A DNA stretch of 50,681 bases from Nocardiopsis chromatogenes YIM 90109 (GCF_000341185.1 NZ_ANBH01000137.1:17984-68664), one strand, 5' to 3'; shown: positions 31,510-40,047, numbered from the stretch's first letter. Translations and numbers: made by a program. Notes: generated from the sequence alone by a model not told the origin.

Positions 31510-31551
31510 TTCCGTCCGAGCAGGTCAGCGCGATCGCCACGGCCTCGGGGC
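31510..31551 (+). repeat. 42-bp direct repeat, copy 1
   Basis: Matches copy 2 at 31625-31666 at 39 of 42 positions. On the minus strand each copy ends after a GTG and codes for a MAI(A/T)LT-SDG peptide start, so the repeat may derive from a duplicated gene 5' end. Confidence 0.7.
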
Positions 31552-31624
31552 GGGCCCGGACCGCTTTCGGGGCCCGGACCGGCGCCCCTCCCGTCGTCGG
31601 CGGTCGCGATCACGTCCGCGGAAC

Positions 31625-31666
31625 TTCCGTCCGACCAGGTGAGCGTGATCGCCACGGCCTCGGGGC
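31625..31666 (+). repeat. 42-bp direct repeat, copy 2
   Basis: Second copy, starting 115 bp after copy 1 and in the same orientation, with three base differences. Confidence 0.7.
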
Positions 31667-31856
31667 AGCCCTGCCCCCGCGTCGGCGACTCGATCGGCGC
31701 CCGGCCTGTGGGCGGGCCGCATCGGGCCGCCCGCCCACCGCGGCCGCGACGGCCGAAGGTTCCACCACTCCAGTCGGCGCCGCCCTGGGGTGTTTGGGTC
31801 CGGCTCGCCCCGGGCCGGTCTCAGGCCGGTCCCGGCACGTATGCGGCGGCCCGCAC

Positions 31857-31882
31857 CGCCCGCGCCCCCGGGGGCGCGGGCG
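31857..31882. repeat. 26-bp perfect GC palindrome
   Basis: Arms CGCCCGCGCCCCC and its exact reverse complement meet without a spacer. It is possibly the terminator of a lost gene or a cruciform-forming site. Confidence 0.5.
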
Positions 31883-32046
31883 TTCCGAAGGTCCCTTCCG
31901 TGCCTGCGCCGCGCCGACCGGAACCGGTGCCCGTGGGTCTTCTGTGACTCCTGAAACCCCTGTGGCTGCGGGCCTCCCGGCGCCCCGGGAGGTGTGCCCC
32001 CCTCCTTCTCCCCAGGTCACAGGTGCATCCTCCGCACCACCTGCGT

Positions 32047-32068
32047 TAGTATTCGTACAGAAGTTCGA
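32047..32068 (+). promoter_or_regulatory. -10 element and LexA (SOS) box for dnaE2
   Basis: TAGTAT (32047-32052) is directly followed by TCGTAC-AGAA-GTTCGA (32053-32068), one base off the actinobacterial LexA consensus TCGAAC-N4-GTTCGA. A repressor here would cover the transcription start. It lies 170 bp before dnaE2, consistent with DNA-damage induction. Confidence 0.8.
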
Positions 32069-32194
32069 TTTCGGCCTGTCTTCCCCGTCGTGTGCCGGTC
32101 TGCGTGCTCTGGGCGGTTCACCGTCCGGCCCCGCGCCGCGCCCCCCGGGCCGTGCGCCCGTCCCGGGCGCCGATCCGCGAAGGGGAGGAACGCG

Positions 32195-32242
32195 ATGCCG
32201 GTGGGTCCGCGGACGGGCCGGGCACGAGGGGCGCGCCCATGA
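32195..32242 (+). CDS. 15-codon leader ORF coupled to dnaE2
   Basis: ATG 32195 stands 5 bases after AGGGGAGGAA, the best ribosome binding site in the region. It codes for a 15-residue Arg/Gly/Pro-rich peptide (MPVGPRTGRARGARP). Its TGA overlaps the dnaE2 ATG in ATGA form. The dnaE2 ATG itself has no equally good site, so ribosomes probably reach dnaE2 by termination-reinitiation from this leader. Confidence 0.5.
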   Translation: MPVGPRTGRARGARP

Positions 32243-35200
32243 CCCCTGCCGCGCCCGCGCCCTTCGCCCACCTGGACGTGTCCTCCTCGGCCTCCATGCG
32301 CCACGGCACCTCCCACCCCGCCGCGCTGGCCGAACGCGCCGCCGAACTGGGCATGGACATGCTCGGGCTGACCGACCGCGACGGCGTGTACGGCGCCGTG
32401 GCCCACCTCAAGGCCTGCCGCGACGCCGGGATCCGCCCCGTCCTGGGGGTGAACCTGGCCGTTGCGGCCCCCGGGGGCGGCCGCCTGACCCTGCTGGCCC
32501 GCGGCGCCCGCGGCTGGGCCTCCCTGTGCCGCCTGGTCACCGGCGCCCACGCCGCCGCCGGAGCCGACCCCGGCGCCGTGCCCGCCGTCTCCCCCGAGGC
32601 CCTCGCCGCCCGCTCCGAAGGCCTGGTGGTGCTGCTGGGCCCCGACTCCGACGCCGGCCTGGCCGCCGCCCGGGGCCACCGCGAGCGCGCCCGCCGCCTG
32701 CTGGAGCGCTGGCGCGCCGCCGCCGAGACCGCGGTGGAGGTCGTCGACCACCTGGGCCCGGGACAGCGCCGCCACGCCGCCGCCCTGCTGTCCCTGGCAC
32801 GGGAGAGCCGCACCCTGGCCGTGCTCGGCAACGCCGTGCGCTACCCCCGCCCCCGGGACGCCGAGGTCGCCCAGGTCATCGACGAGGCGCGGCGGTGGCT
32901 GCCCGGCGGCGCGCCGCCGCAGGGCCCGGCCACCTCGCAGGCCTACCTCAAGGGCACCGAGGAGATGCTCCAGGTCGCCGAGCGGGTCTGCGGGCCCGAC
33001 CCGGCCGAGGCGCGCCGCCTGCTCGCGCACACCCGCGCCCTGGCCGCCTCCTGCGCCCTGGACCCCGAGGCCGACCTGGGCCTGGGGCGCCCGCACATGC
33101 CGCACGTGGCCGACGCCCGCGACCGGCTCTGGCGCGCCTGCGAGGACGGCCTGGACCGGCGGGGCCTGCGCGGCGACGAGCGCGCCCGCTCCCGCCTGGC
33201 CGCCGAACTGGAGACCATCGAGAACAAGGGGTTCTCCGCCTACTTCCTGACCGTCGCCGACATCGCCGAGCGCATCCGCGCCCGCGGCATCCGCTGCTCC
33301 ATCCGCGGCTCGGGCACCGGCAGCCTGGTCAACCACCTCATCGGCATCTCGGCGGTGGACCCCCTGGCCAACGGGCTGCTCATGGAGCGCTTCCTTTCGC
33401 CCGGCCGCAAGGGGCTGCCCGACATCGACCTGGACGTGGAGTCGGCCCGCCGCCTGGATGCCTACGAGGCGGTGTTCGAGGGCTACCCCGACGCCGCCTG
33501 CGTGTCGATGATGGAGACCTACCGGGCCCGCAGCGCCATCCGGGACGCGGGTGCGGCCATGGGGCTGCCGCCGCACGAGGTGGACGTGCTGGCCAAGGCC
33601 TTCCCCCGGATCCGGGCCCGGCAGATCCGCCAGGCCTGCGAGGACCTGCCCGAGCTGCGCACCGGGCGGCTGGGCGAGCACCCGGCCCGCGCGCTGTTCC
33701 GCCTGGCCGAGCGGCTCGACGGGCTGCCCCGGCACGCGGCCATGCACCCCTGCGGCATCGTCGTGTCGGACCCCTCCCTGCGCGACCGGGCGCCGCTGCA
33801 GCCCAGCCGCACCGGCTTCGACATGGTCCAGTTCGACAAGGACGACGTGGAGGAGATGGGCCTGATCAAGCTCGACGTGATCGGGGTGCGGCTGCAGTCG
33901 GCCATGGCGCACGCCCTGGACGAGATCGAGCGCACCGGCGGCGGGCGGGTCGACATCGACGCGCTGCCCGACGGCGACCCGGCCACCTACGCCATGATCG
34001 GCTCCTCGGCCACCCTGGGCTGCTTCCAGATCGAGTCGCCCGGGCAGCGGGAGCTGGTCGGCAAGCTCAGGCCGAAGGACATGGGCGACCTGATCATCGA
34101 CATCTCGCTGTTCCGCCCCGGGCCGGTGGGCAGCGACATGGTCGCCCCGTTCCTGGCCGCCCGCCGCGAGGCCGCCGAGAGCGCGCCCGGGGGCCTCCCC
34201 CAGGGCCCCGACCTGGTCTCCCCCGTGCTGGCCGGCGTGCTGCGCGAGACCGGCGGGGTGGTCGTCTACCACGAGCAGGTGCTGATGATGCTGCACCTGA
34301 TGACCGGGTGCGGGCTGGACCAGGCCGAGGTGATGCGCCGCCGCCTGGGCACCGAGGAGGGGCGCGAGCAGGTGCGGGGGCTGTTCACCCGGATGGCCCT
34401 GGAGTGCGGGCGGCCCGCGGAGGAGGTCGAGCGGGCCTGGGAGATCCTGGCCTCGTTCGGCTCGTTCGGGTTCTGCAAGGCCCACGCCGCGGCGTTCGCC
34501 CTGCCCACCTACCAGTCGGCCTGGCTCAAGCGGCACCATCCGGCGGCCTTCTACGCCGGGATCCTCACCCACGACCCGGGCATGTACCCCAAGCGGGCGA
34601 TCATCGACGACGCGCGGCGCTTCGGGGTGCCGGTGCTGGGGGTGGACGTCGACCGGTCGGGGCGCGAGTGGCGGGCCGAGCGCACCCCGGAGGGGCGGTG
34701 GGGGGTGCGGGCCTCGCTGGCCGACGTCAAGGGGATCTCCTCGGCCGAGATCGACGCGGTCGCCGCCGGGGCGCCCTACGCCTCGCTGCGCGACTTCACG
34801 GCCCGGGCGGGCGTCTCGCGGGACGTGCTGGACCGGCTGATCGAGGTGGGGGCGCTGGACCGGGTGGGCGCCGGGCCCGGCGGGGAGCGGGTCGGCCGCC
34901 GCGACCTGCTGCTGCGCGCCGGGGAGCTGGAGCGTGTGGGCCGCTCGGGGCCGGGCGGGGGCCAGCTGGGGCTGGCGGTGGAGCCGGGGGCCGGGGCGCG
35001 GGCGGCGGGGCTGCCGGAGATGACCCCGGCCGAGGAGGTGCAGGCCGAGCTGCGGGTGCTGGGCTACGACGCGAGCCGCCACCTGCTGGACTGCTACGCC
35101 GAGGTGCTGGCGGCCCTGGCGGCCCGGCACGGGGCGGTGCGCGCCCGCGACCTGGCCCGCGCGCGGCACGGGGAGCAGGTGCTGGTGCTGGGGGTGAAGG

Positions 35201-35640
35201 TGGCCACCCAGACCCCGGCGGTGCGGTCGGGCCAGCGGATCATCTTCACGACCCTGGACGATGCCACGGGGCTGGTGGACCTGACGTTCTTCGAGTCGGT
35301 CCAGGACCGGTGCGCGGCCACGGTGTTCGGGTCCTGGCTGCTGGCGGTGCGCGGCCGGGTGCGCAGGGCGGGGTCGGGCCTGCCGACGGTGAACGCCACC
35401 GAGGCGTTCGACCTGGAGGAGCTGACCCGCCTGTGGCACGAGGAGGGCCCCGAGGCGATGGACGCCCACCTGTGCCGGGGGCCGGGCCGCGGCCGCCTGG
35501 CCGGGGTGGGCGGACGCCGGGTGCGCTACGCGAGCGGGTTCACGCTGACCCCGTACGCGGAGATCGGCCCGCCGGGCGGCGGCGCCGACTCGGCCCCGAG
35601 GAAGCTCTGGCACGCCAGCCCGGGCAGCACGGGGAGATAA
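32239..35640 (+). CDS. dnaE2: Error-prone DNA polymerase III alpha subunit DnaE2
   Basis: From ATG 32239, 1133 residues. The N-terminal PHP domain is degenerate: the usual HxH metal motif is replaced by LDVSSSASMRHG, and LTDRDGVYG replaces LTDHDG. The polymerase core has KGFSAYFLTVADI, CSIRGSGTGSLVNHLIGI, the catalytic PDIDLDVE pair, HPCGIVVS and the third Asp region LIKLDVIGVR. An OB-fold (VKVATQTPAVRSGQRIIFTTLDD) lies near the C-terminus. This is the DnaE2 branch used in damage-induced mutagenesis with ImuB. imuA/imuB are not adjacent. A LexA box and a coupled leader ORF lie upstream. Confidence 0.93.
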   Translation: MTPAAPAPFAHLDVSSSASMRHGTSHPAALAERAAELGMDMLGLTDRDGVYGAVAHLKACRDAGIRPVLGVNLAVAAPGGGRLTLLARGARGWASLCRLVTGAHAAAGADPGAVPAVSPEALAARSEGLVVLLGPDSDAGLAAARGHRERARRLLERWRAAAETAVEVVDHLGPGQRRHAAALLSLARESRTLAVLGNAVRYPRPRDAEVAQVIDEARRWLPGGAPPQGPATSQAYLKGTEEMLQVAERVCGPDPAEARRLLAHTRALAASCALDPEADLGLGRPHMPHVADARDRLWRACEDGLDRRGLRGDERARSRLAAELETIENKGFSAYFLTVADIAERIRARGIRCSIRGSGTGSLVNHLIGISAVDPLANGLLMERFLSPGRKGLPDIDLDVESARRLDAYEAVFEGYPDAACVSMMETYRARSAIRDAGAAMGLPPHEVDVLAKAFPRIRARQIRQACEDLPELRTGRLGEHPARALFRLAERLDGLPRHAAMHPCGIVVSDPSLRDRAPLQPSRTGFDMVQFDKDDVEEMGLIKLDVIGVRLQSAMAHALDEIERTGGGRVDIDALPDGDPATYAMIGSSATLGCFQIESPGQRELVGKLRPKDMGDLIIDISLFRPGPVGSDMVAPFLAARREAAESAPGGLPQGPDLVSPVLAGVLRETGGVVVYHEQVLMMLHLMTGCGLDQAEVMRRRLGTEEGREQVRGLFTRMALECGRPAEEVERAWEILASFGSFGFCKAHAAAFALPTYQSAWLKRHHPAAFYAGILTHDPGMYPKRAIIDDARRFGVPVLGVDVDRSGREWRAERTPEGRWGVRASLADVKGISSAEIDAVAAGAPYASLRDFTARAGVSRDVLDRLIEVGALDRVGAGPGGERVGRRDLLLRAGELERVGRSGPGGGQLGLAVEPGAGARAAGLPEMTPAEEVQAELRVLGYDASRHLLDCYAEVLAALAARHGAVRARDLARARHGEQVLVLGVKVATQTPAVRSGQRIIFTTLDDATGLVDLTFFESVQDRCAATVFGSWLLAVRGRVRRAGSGLPTVNATEAFDLEELTRLWHEEGPEAMDAHLCRGPGRGRLAGVGGRRVRYASGFTLTPYAEIGPPGGGADSAPRKLWHASPGSTGR

Positions 35641-35699
35641 AGGTGATGGAATATTCGGTTCGGCTGCAGTGTGCGTCTGCAATGTGCGATCATCTGGCA

Positions 35700-36322
35700 A
35701 TGAGAAAGAAAAGTCGTTCTCGACGAACGACCTCTTTCAGTGTTGTTGCGGCGCTCCTTGCGTTGGCTCTCGTCGGTCTGCTGTTCGCCGTGCTTGTCTG
35801 GGGGGCCTGGGAGGCCCTTTCAGTATTGACGGTCGAGGTCTCTGCGACGCTGGTGACCGCGTTCGCGACCGTTTTCGCCGCCACGGTTGCGGTTGTCCTC
35901 GGTCGGTACTTTGAGCGTAAACGTGAGATCGAGAATAAGCAGCGTGAAAAATGGGCGGCCGTCTATGACGAGTTCATCGCCGAGTTCCTGGGCACCATGG
36001 AGCTGGACAAAAAGAAAGACGAGCGGGGGGCTCCCGATGAAGGCGCCCTGATCAAATTCATTGCCAAATTCTCAAGCAAGTTCATGTCCTGGGGGCCCCA
36101 AGGGTGCTCACGGCTTGGCTGGGGTTTCGGTAGGCCGGAAAAGAGGATAACTCTGATCGCCCCCTTCGGAAAGGAATGTCAATGATGAACAAGTTTGAGG
36201 AATTGATCCTGGCCATGCGCAAAGACCTCGGGCACAAGGACGGCATCCTCGAAAAGGGGGATATCCTCCGGATGATCATCAATGACTACGGCGTCATGAA
36301 CGCCGCGCGGGAAGAGGTATAG
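35700..36322 (+). pseudogene. Membrane-anchored hypothetical protein, broken by frameshift and amber stop
   Basis: ATG 35700 gives a basic N-terminus, two hydrophobic segments (about residues 13-37 and 44-62), then a charged cytoplasmic part (RYFERKREIENKQREKWAAVYDEFIAEFLG). The first frame runs to 36185, but similarity leaves it at the G5 run 36091-36095. With one extra G the reading continues WGAPRVLTAWLGFR, then a TAG at 36131. After it comes MNKFEELILAMRKDLGHKDG and LEKGDILRMIINDY to 36322. The RKDLGHK block is a conserved tail of a widespread family of unknown function. The 3' piece is also open on its own from ATG 36182. The GC content is lower than the neighbours. Confidence 0.65.
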
Positions 36323-36619
36323 GTGTGTCGCCGCGGACCCGCCCTACGCGGTCGTTCCCCGTTTTGGGCCACTTCGCTCCCGCGGTCGGCGAGGAGAAAG
36401 GACGAATCCCCCGGTCCCGCACCTGATGTTCGGCACACGGCGCGCGCCGATCTCCTCCTCCGCCCCGAGGCAGGCGTCCAGATCGTGGCAGTCGCTTCGA
36501 CCGCGCCGTGGATCGCCGAAGCAATCGTCGGATATGTGGCAGAAGATGCGCTCGGCACCTCCGGGGCCGCACCGGTTCTTGGGCGGATCGGCCCCGGACG
36601 GCGGAAACCCCTGCTCCCG
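36323..36619. other. Intergenic region, no gene recognised
   Basis: About 300 bp between the broken gene and a GNAT gene. Several frames are open on both strands, but none has recognisable motifs or a good start. It may hold decayed sequence. Confidence 0.5.
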
Positions 36620-37090
36620 TCAGTCGGCCGACGGGGGCAGCGGCTTCTTGAACCCCACATGGGTCGGCTCGTAGCCGAGGCGTTCGTAGAACCTGTGGGC
36701 GTCCTCGCGGGTGCGGGCGGAGGTGAGCTGGACCAGCGGGCACCCCCGCTCACGGGCCTGGGACTCGGCCCACTCCATCATCCGGGCGCCGATGCCCTTG
36801 CCCCGCTCGTCGGTGCGCACGCGTACCGCCTCGACCAGGGCCCGCGTGGCGCCGCGCCGCGACAGGTAGGGGATGAACGTGATCTGCAGCGTCCCCACAA
36901 TCCGCCCGTCCGCCTCGGCGACCGCGAGGAGCTGGCGGGGGTCGGCGTCGATCTCCTGGAACGCCTTGAGGTAGGGCGTCAGGTCCTCGGCGGTCTCCCG
37001 GCCCCGCCCGATCATGTCGTCGGCCAGCATCTCGACGATCTCGGCGACGTCCTCGGCCTGCGCCCGCCTCATCCGGATCGGTTCCGACAT
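36620..37090 (-). CDS. GNAT-family N-acetyltransferase
   Basis: A 156-residue GNAT. IRMRRAQAEDVAEIVEMLADD opens it, and the acetyl-CoA site is VRVRTDERGKGIGARMMEWAESQARERG (R-x-x-G-x-G present). The end is TREDAHRFYERLGYEPTHVGFKKPL, a pattern common to stand-alone acetyltransferases in actinomycetes. The substrate is unknown. ATG 37090 is divergent from the LysE-type exporter gene. Confidence 0.88.
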   Translation of the reverse strand: MSEPIRMRRAQAEDVAEIVEMLADDMIGRGRETAEDLTPYLKAFQEIDADPRQLLAVAEADGRIVGTLQITFIPYLSRRGATRALVEAVRVRTDERGKGIGARMMEWAESQARERGCPLVQLTSARTREDAHRFYERLGYEPTHVGFKKPLPPSAD

Positions 37091-37220
37091 GCCTCTCCCC
37101 CGCTCGTCCCAGTGGGCCCGTGAACGGCGTGAAGCCTACCGCCCGCTCACCCGCCCGCCCCGAGCCCCCGGCGCGGAAAACGCCTGGAATCCCCGCTCCC
37201 GGCCGTGCTCGAATGGCCGG

Positions 37221-37859
37221 ATGACCGACCCACACCTCCTCGCGGCGTTCGCCGTCGCCTCCGTGCTGATCATCCTGGCCCCCGGCCCCAGCGTGCTGTT
37301 CGTCGTGGGCCGCGCCCTGGCGCACGGGCGCCGCGTGGCCCTGGCCAGCGCCGTGGGCAACGCGATCGGAGCCTACGCGCTGGTCATGGCCGTCGCCTTC
37401 GGTCTGGGCCCGCTCGTGGAACGCTCCGTCGTGCTGTTCACCGTGCTGAAGCTGGCGGGTGCCGCCTATCTCGTCTACCTGGGCATCAAGGCCTGGCGCG
37501 AGCGCGGGGACCTGCAGGCCGAGGTCTCCGGCGCCGCCGCCGGAGGCGGCCTGCCGCGCCTGTTGTGGGAGGGGTTCGCCGTCGGCGCGGCCAACCCGAA
37601 GACCCTGGTCTTCTTCGCCGCCGTGCTCCCGCAGTTCGTCGACCGCGCCCAAGGGCACGTGGCACTGCAGATGCTCCTGCTCGGCCTGGTCTTCAGCGTC
37701 CTCGCGGCGGTCTGCGACAGCGGCTGGGCCCTGGGCGCCTCCGGTGCGCGGGCCTGGTTCGCCCGCTCGCCCCGCCGCCTGTCGGCGATCGGCGGCGCGG
37801 GCGGGCTGGCCATGATCGGCCTGGGCGTCACCGTCGCCGTGACGGGACGCAAAGACTGA
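37221..37859 (+). CDS. LysE/RhtB-family amino acid exporter
   Basis: A 212-residue membrane protein with about six hydrophobic segments. It has the family pattern ILAPGPSVLFVVGRALAHGRRVALASAVGNAIG in the first loop and GAANPKTLVFFAAVLPQFV in the middle. It probably exports an amino acid or a related metabolite. Start ATG 37221. The substrate cannot be told. Confidence 0.9.
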   Translation: MTDPHLLAAFAVASVLIILAPGPSVLFVVGRALAHGRRVALASAVGNAIGAYALVMAVAFGLGPLVERSVVLFTVLKLAGAAYLVYLGIKAWRERGDLQAEVSGAAAGGGLPRLLWEGFAVGAANPKTLVFFAAVLPQFVDRAQGHVALQMLLLGLVFSVLAAVCDSGWALGASGARAWFARSPRRLSAIGGAGGLAMIGLGVTVAVTGRKD

Positions 37860-37968
37860 CGAGGGGCGGGGGCGCGCAGCCGCCTCCCCGAGCGGGTACG
37901 CCTTCCAGCGCCGCGAACCGCCGCGACGTGTGCCACGACGTGCCGCGGGCCGAGCGCGGGCCGACGGC

Positions 37969-38829
37969 TCAGAGCCGGTCCGCCCCGGTGATGCGCCCGG
38001 CCGTCTCGACGAAGGACCCCAGCGCCGGGTGGGCCGCGTCGCGGCGCCACACCAGGTGCACCTGCACGGCGGGGGCGTCCTCCAAGGGCACGTACACGAT
38101 CTCGGCGTGCCTGCGGGTCAGCGCCACCGACCCCAGGGTCACCCCGATGCCCGCGCCCGCCGCGATCAGGTCGATCCAGTCGTCGACGTTGGCCGTGTCG
38201 CCCACGACGCGCGGGCGCGGCCCCTCACCCCACATGCCCGGGTCGGTGGTGCCGGTGCCCGTGTTGACCAGCAGCCCCTCCCCCGCCAGGTCGGCCAGGT
38301 GCAGCGCCCCCGCACCGGCCAGCCGGTGCCCGGAGGGCAGCGCCGCCCACCGCTCCTCGCGGTGCAGGCGTGCCCGGGCGTACCCGCGCCCGGGCGGCGT
38401 CGTTCCGCGCACCACGCACGCGTCCACCTCCCCGGCCTCCAGGCGGGCCGCCGCGTCGTCGCGGCGGACCAGTTCGAGCGGGTGGTCGGGGCGCTCCTCG
38501 CGCCAGGCGCGCAGCAGCGGGCTGGTGAAGGGGCCGAAGGCGCCCCAGGCGTGGCCGACCCGCAGCGGGCGACCGGCCGGGGCGCGGACCGCCTCCTCGA
38601 ACGCGTCAAGGGCGCGCTGTGCCCGGTCCCGGAACGCCTCCCCTTCGGCGGTCGCCTCGACGCCCCGGGGCGAGCGTCGCAGCAGCGCGGCGCCCACCTG
38701 CTGCTCCAGCGCGGACAGGGTGCGCGAGAGGGCGGGCTGGGTGATGTGCAGGCGCTGTGCGGCCCGCGTGATGCTGCGCTCCTCGACCGCCGCCAGGAAC
38801 GCCCGCAGGTGGCGGATCTCGACCCCCAT
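37969..38829 (-). CDS. LysR-family transcriptional regulator
   Basis: A 286-residue LysR protein. The helix-turn-helix is at residues 1-60 (EIRHLRAFLAAVEERSITRAAQRLHITQPALSRTLSALEQQVG), and the effector domain runs to the end. ATG 38829 is chosen because a TATGCT -10-like element lies about 10 bases upstream, suggesting a leaderless message; a start seven codons earlier is possible. It is divergent from an EamA exporter gene with a dyad and T-N11-A motif between, so it likely regulates that gene. Confidence 0.9.
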   Translation of the reverse strand: MGVEIRHLRAFLAAVEERSITRAAQRLHITQPALSRTLSALEQQVGAALLRRSPRGVEATAEGEAFRDRAQRALDAFEEAVRAPAGRPLRVGHAWGAFGPFTSPLLRAWREERPDHPLELVRRDDAAARLEAGEVDACVVRGTTPPGRGYARARLHREERWAALPSGHRLAGAGALHLADLAGEGLLVNTGTGTTDPGMWGEGPRPRVVGDTANVDDWIDLIAAGAGIGVTLGSVALTRRHAEIVYVPLEDAPAVQVHLVWRRDAAHPALGSFVETAGRITGADRL

Positions 38830-38849
38830 GCCTGCAGAGCATACCCCCA

Positions 38850-38869
38850 TCGGGAAACGGCATTTCCCG
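38850..38869. promoter_or_regulatory. LysR-type operator between lysR and eamA genes
   Basis: CGGGAAA-CGGCA-TTTCCCG is a perfect 7-bp dyad (38851-38869), and T38850/A38862 form a T-N11-A motif, as in LysR binding sites. It lies upstream of both divergent genes. Confidence 0.6.
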
Positions 38870-38966
38870 CCGCCACCGGTGAATGGCTAGAAAAGAAATC
38901 GGGCCGTGGAACGTCCAACGTCGGCCTTTTCCCCTTTTCCCCGGCCCCAACCGGATCGGAGTCCCC

Positions 38967-39950
38967 ATGGCCTCCTCCGCTGCGCCCGTGCGGGCGGCGG
39001 CCGCCGCGGCCCCGGCCGTGTTCGTCCTGCTGTGGGCGAGCGGGCCGCTGGCCGTGCAGGCGGGCCTGCCGCACACCACCGTCCCGGCCTTCCTCTTCCT
39101 CCGCGCGGCGGGCGCCGCCGCGCTCGCGTGGGGCGTCTGGGCACTGGTGCGCGACCCCCTGCCCGCCGGTGCGCGCGCCTGGCTGCGCCTGGGGGCGGTC
39201 GCCCTGCTCATGCAGGTCGTCTACCAGGGGTTCTTCTTCCTGGCGCTGGCGGCCGGATCGCCCGCGGCGACGGTGATCGTGGTCGTCGCCCTGCAACCGG
39301 TGCTGACCGCCGCCGTCGCCGCGGGGGCGGCCGGGGCCCGCGGCCCGGCGCTGTGGGCCGGGCTGGCCCTGGGGGTGTCGGGGGCGGCGCTGACGGCCGG
39401 GGCCGGTCTGGGCGAGCTGTCCGGCGGCGACGGCGGTGCGCTGGGGGTGGCGTGCGCGTTCGCCGCGCTGCTGGGCATCACGGCCGGGACACTGGTCCAG
39501 GGGCGCGCCTCGGGGACGGGCCTGTGGGCGTCGCTGGCGCTGCAGAGCACGGTCAGCGCGGCCGTGTTCGCGGCGGTCGCGCTGGCGGGCGGCCGGATGC
39601 GGTTCGATTGGGAGCCGGGCCTGCTGGCCGGTGCCGGGTGGATGGCGGCCGTGGTGTCGGTGGGGGCGACGGCGCTGCTGTACGCGATGGTGGCGCGCGG
39701 CGAGGCGACCGGGGTGACGGCGCTCTTCTTCTGCGTGCCGCCGGTGACGGCGCTGCTGGAGTGGGCGGTGCACGGGCGCGTGCCGAGCCCGGTGGAGGCG
39801 GCGGGCATGGTGTGCGCGGCCGCCGCCATCGCCGCCGTGCGGCGGGGGCCGGTGGGGCGCCCTGCCCGCGCGGGGCGGCCGGCGGCGGACCGGAGGGCCG
39901 ACGGCGCCGCCGCCGCACGGCGGAATGCGCACCCGGTTCGCCGAGGGTGA
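38967..39950 (+). CDS. EamA/DMT-superfamily transporter
   Basis: A 327-residue protein with ten hydrophobic segments in two EamA repeats and a charged Arg/Ala-rich C-terminal tail. The first repeat has VFVLLWASGPLAVQAGLPHTTVPAFLFLR, and the second GVTALFFCVPPVTALLEWAVHG with the typical PV.A....... block. It is likely a metabolite or drug exporter. ATG 38967 follows CGGAG. The LysR gene is on the other side of the shared promoter region. Confidence 0.87.
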   Translation: MASSAAPVRAAAAAAPAVFVLLWASGPLAVQAGLPHTTVPAFLFLRAAGAAALAWGVWALVRDPLPAGARAWLRLGAVALLMQVVYQGFFFLALAAGSPAATVIVVVALQPVLTAAVAAGAAGARGPALWAGLALGVSGAALTAGAGLGELSGGDGGALGVACAFAALLGITAGTLVQGRASGTGLWASLALQSTVSAAVFAAVALAGGRMRFDWEPGLLAGAGWMAAVVSVGATALLYAMVARGEATGVTALFFCVPPVTALLEWAVHGRVPSPVEAAGMVCAAAAIAAVRRGPVGRPARAGRPAADRRADGAAAARRNAHPVRRG

Positions 39951-39992
39951 CGCAATTCTCCATTGTTCCTCGCGGGTCGGCCCCTTTTCCGC

Positions 39993-40021
39993 TTGCCGCC
40001 GCCGCGGGGATGTCGTATATC
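39993..40021 (+). promoter_or_regulatory. Promoter of the guanidine-controlled SMR operon
   Basis: TTGCCG (39993-39998) and TATATC (40016-40021) are separated by 17 bp. Transcription would start just before the riboswitch. Confidence 0.5.
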
Positions 40022-40047
40022 TGCCTATAGGGACCCGGAGATCGGGC

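Larger units (their letters stand above)
31358..32046. other. Non-coding stretch upstream of dnaE2, with repeats
   Basis: About 690 bp between the divergent DUF421 and dnaE2 units without a gene I can support. It holds a 42-bp direct repeat (two copies), a 26-bp perfect palindrome at 31857-31882, and an 8-bp-arm hairpin (CCTCCCGG/CCGGGAGG) near 31975. The right end leads into the dnaE2 promoter. Confidence 0.6.

Noticed and set aside
31857-31882. Palindrome as a replication or attachment site
   Set aside because: A single GC palindrome without repeats, iterons or an integrase nearby does not support an origin or att site.
31308-35640. Very long plus-strand open frame through dnaE2
   Set aside because: It is out of frame with dnaE2, which shows the complete polymerase core; only its tail past 35700 overlaps a different real gene piece.
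36426-36674. Possible transposase or small gene between the broken gene and the GNAT
   Set aside because: No motif, no ribosome site, and equally open frames on both strands; left as unexplained intergenic DNA.
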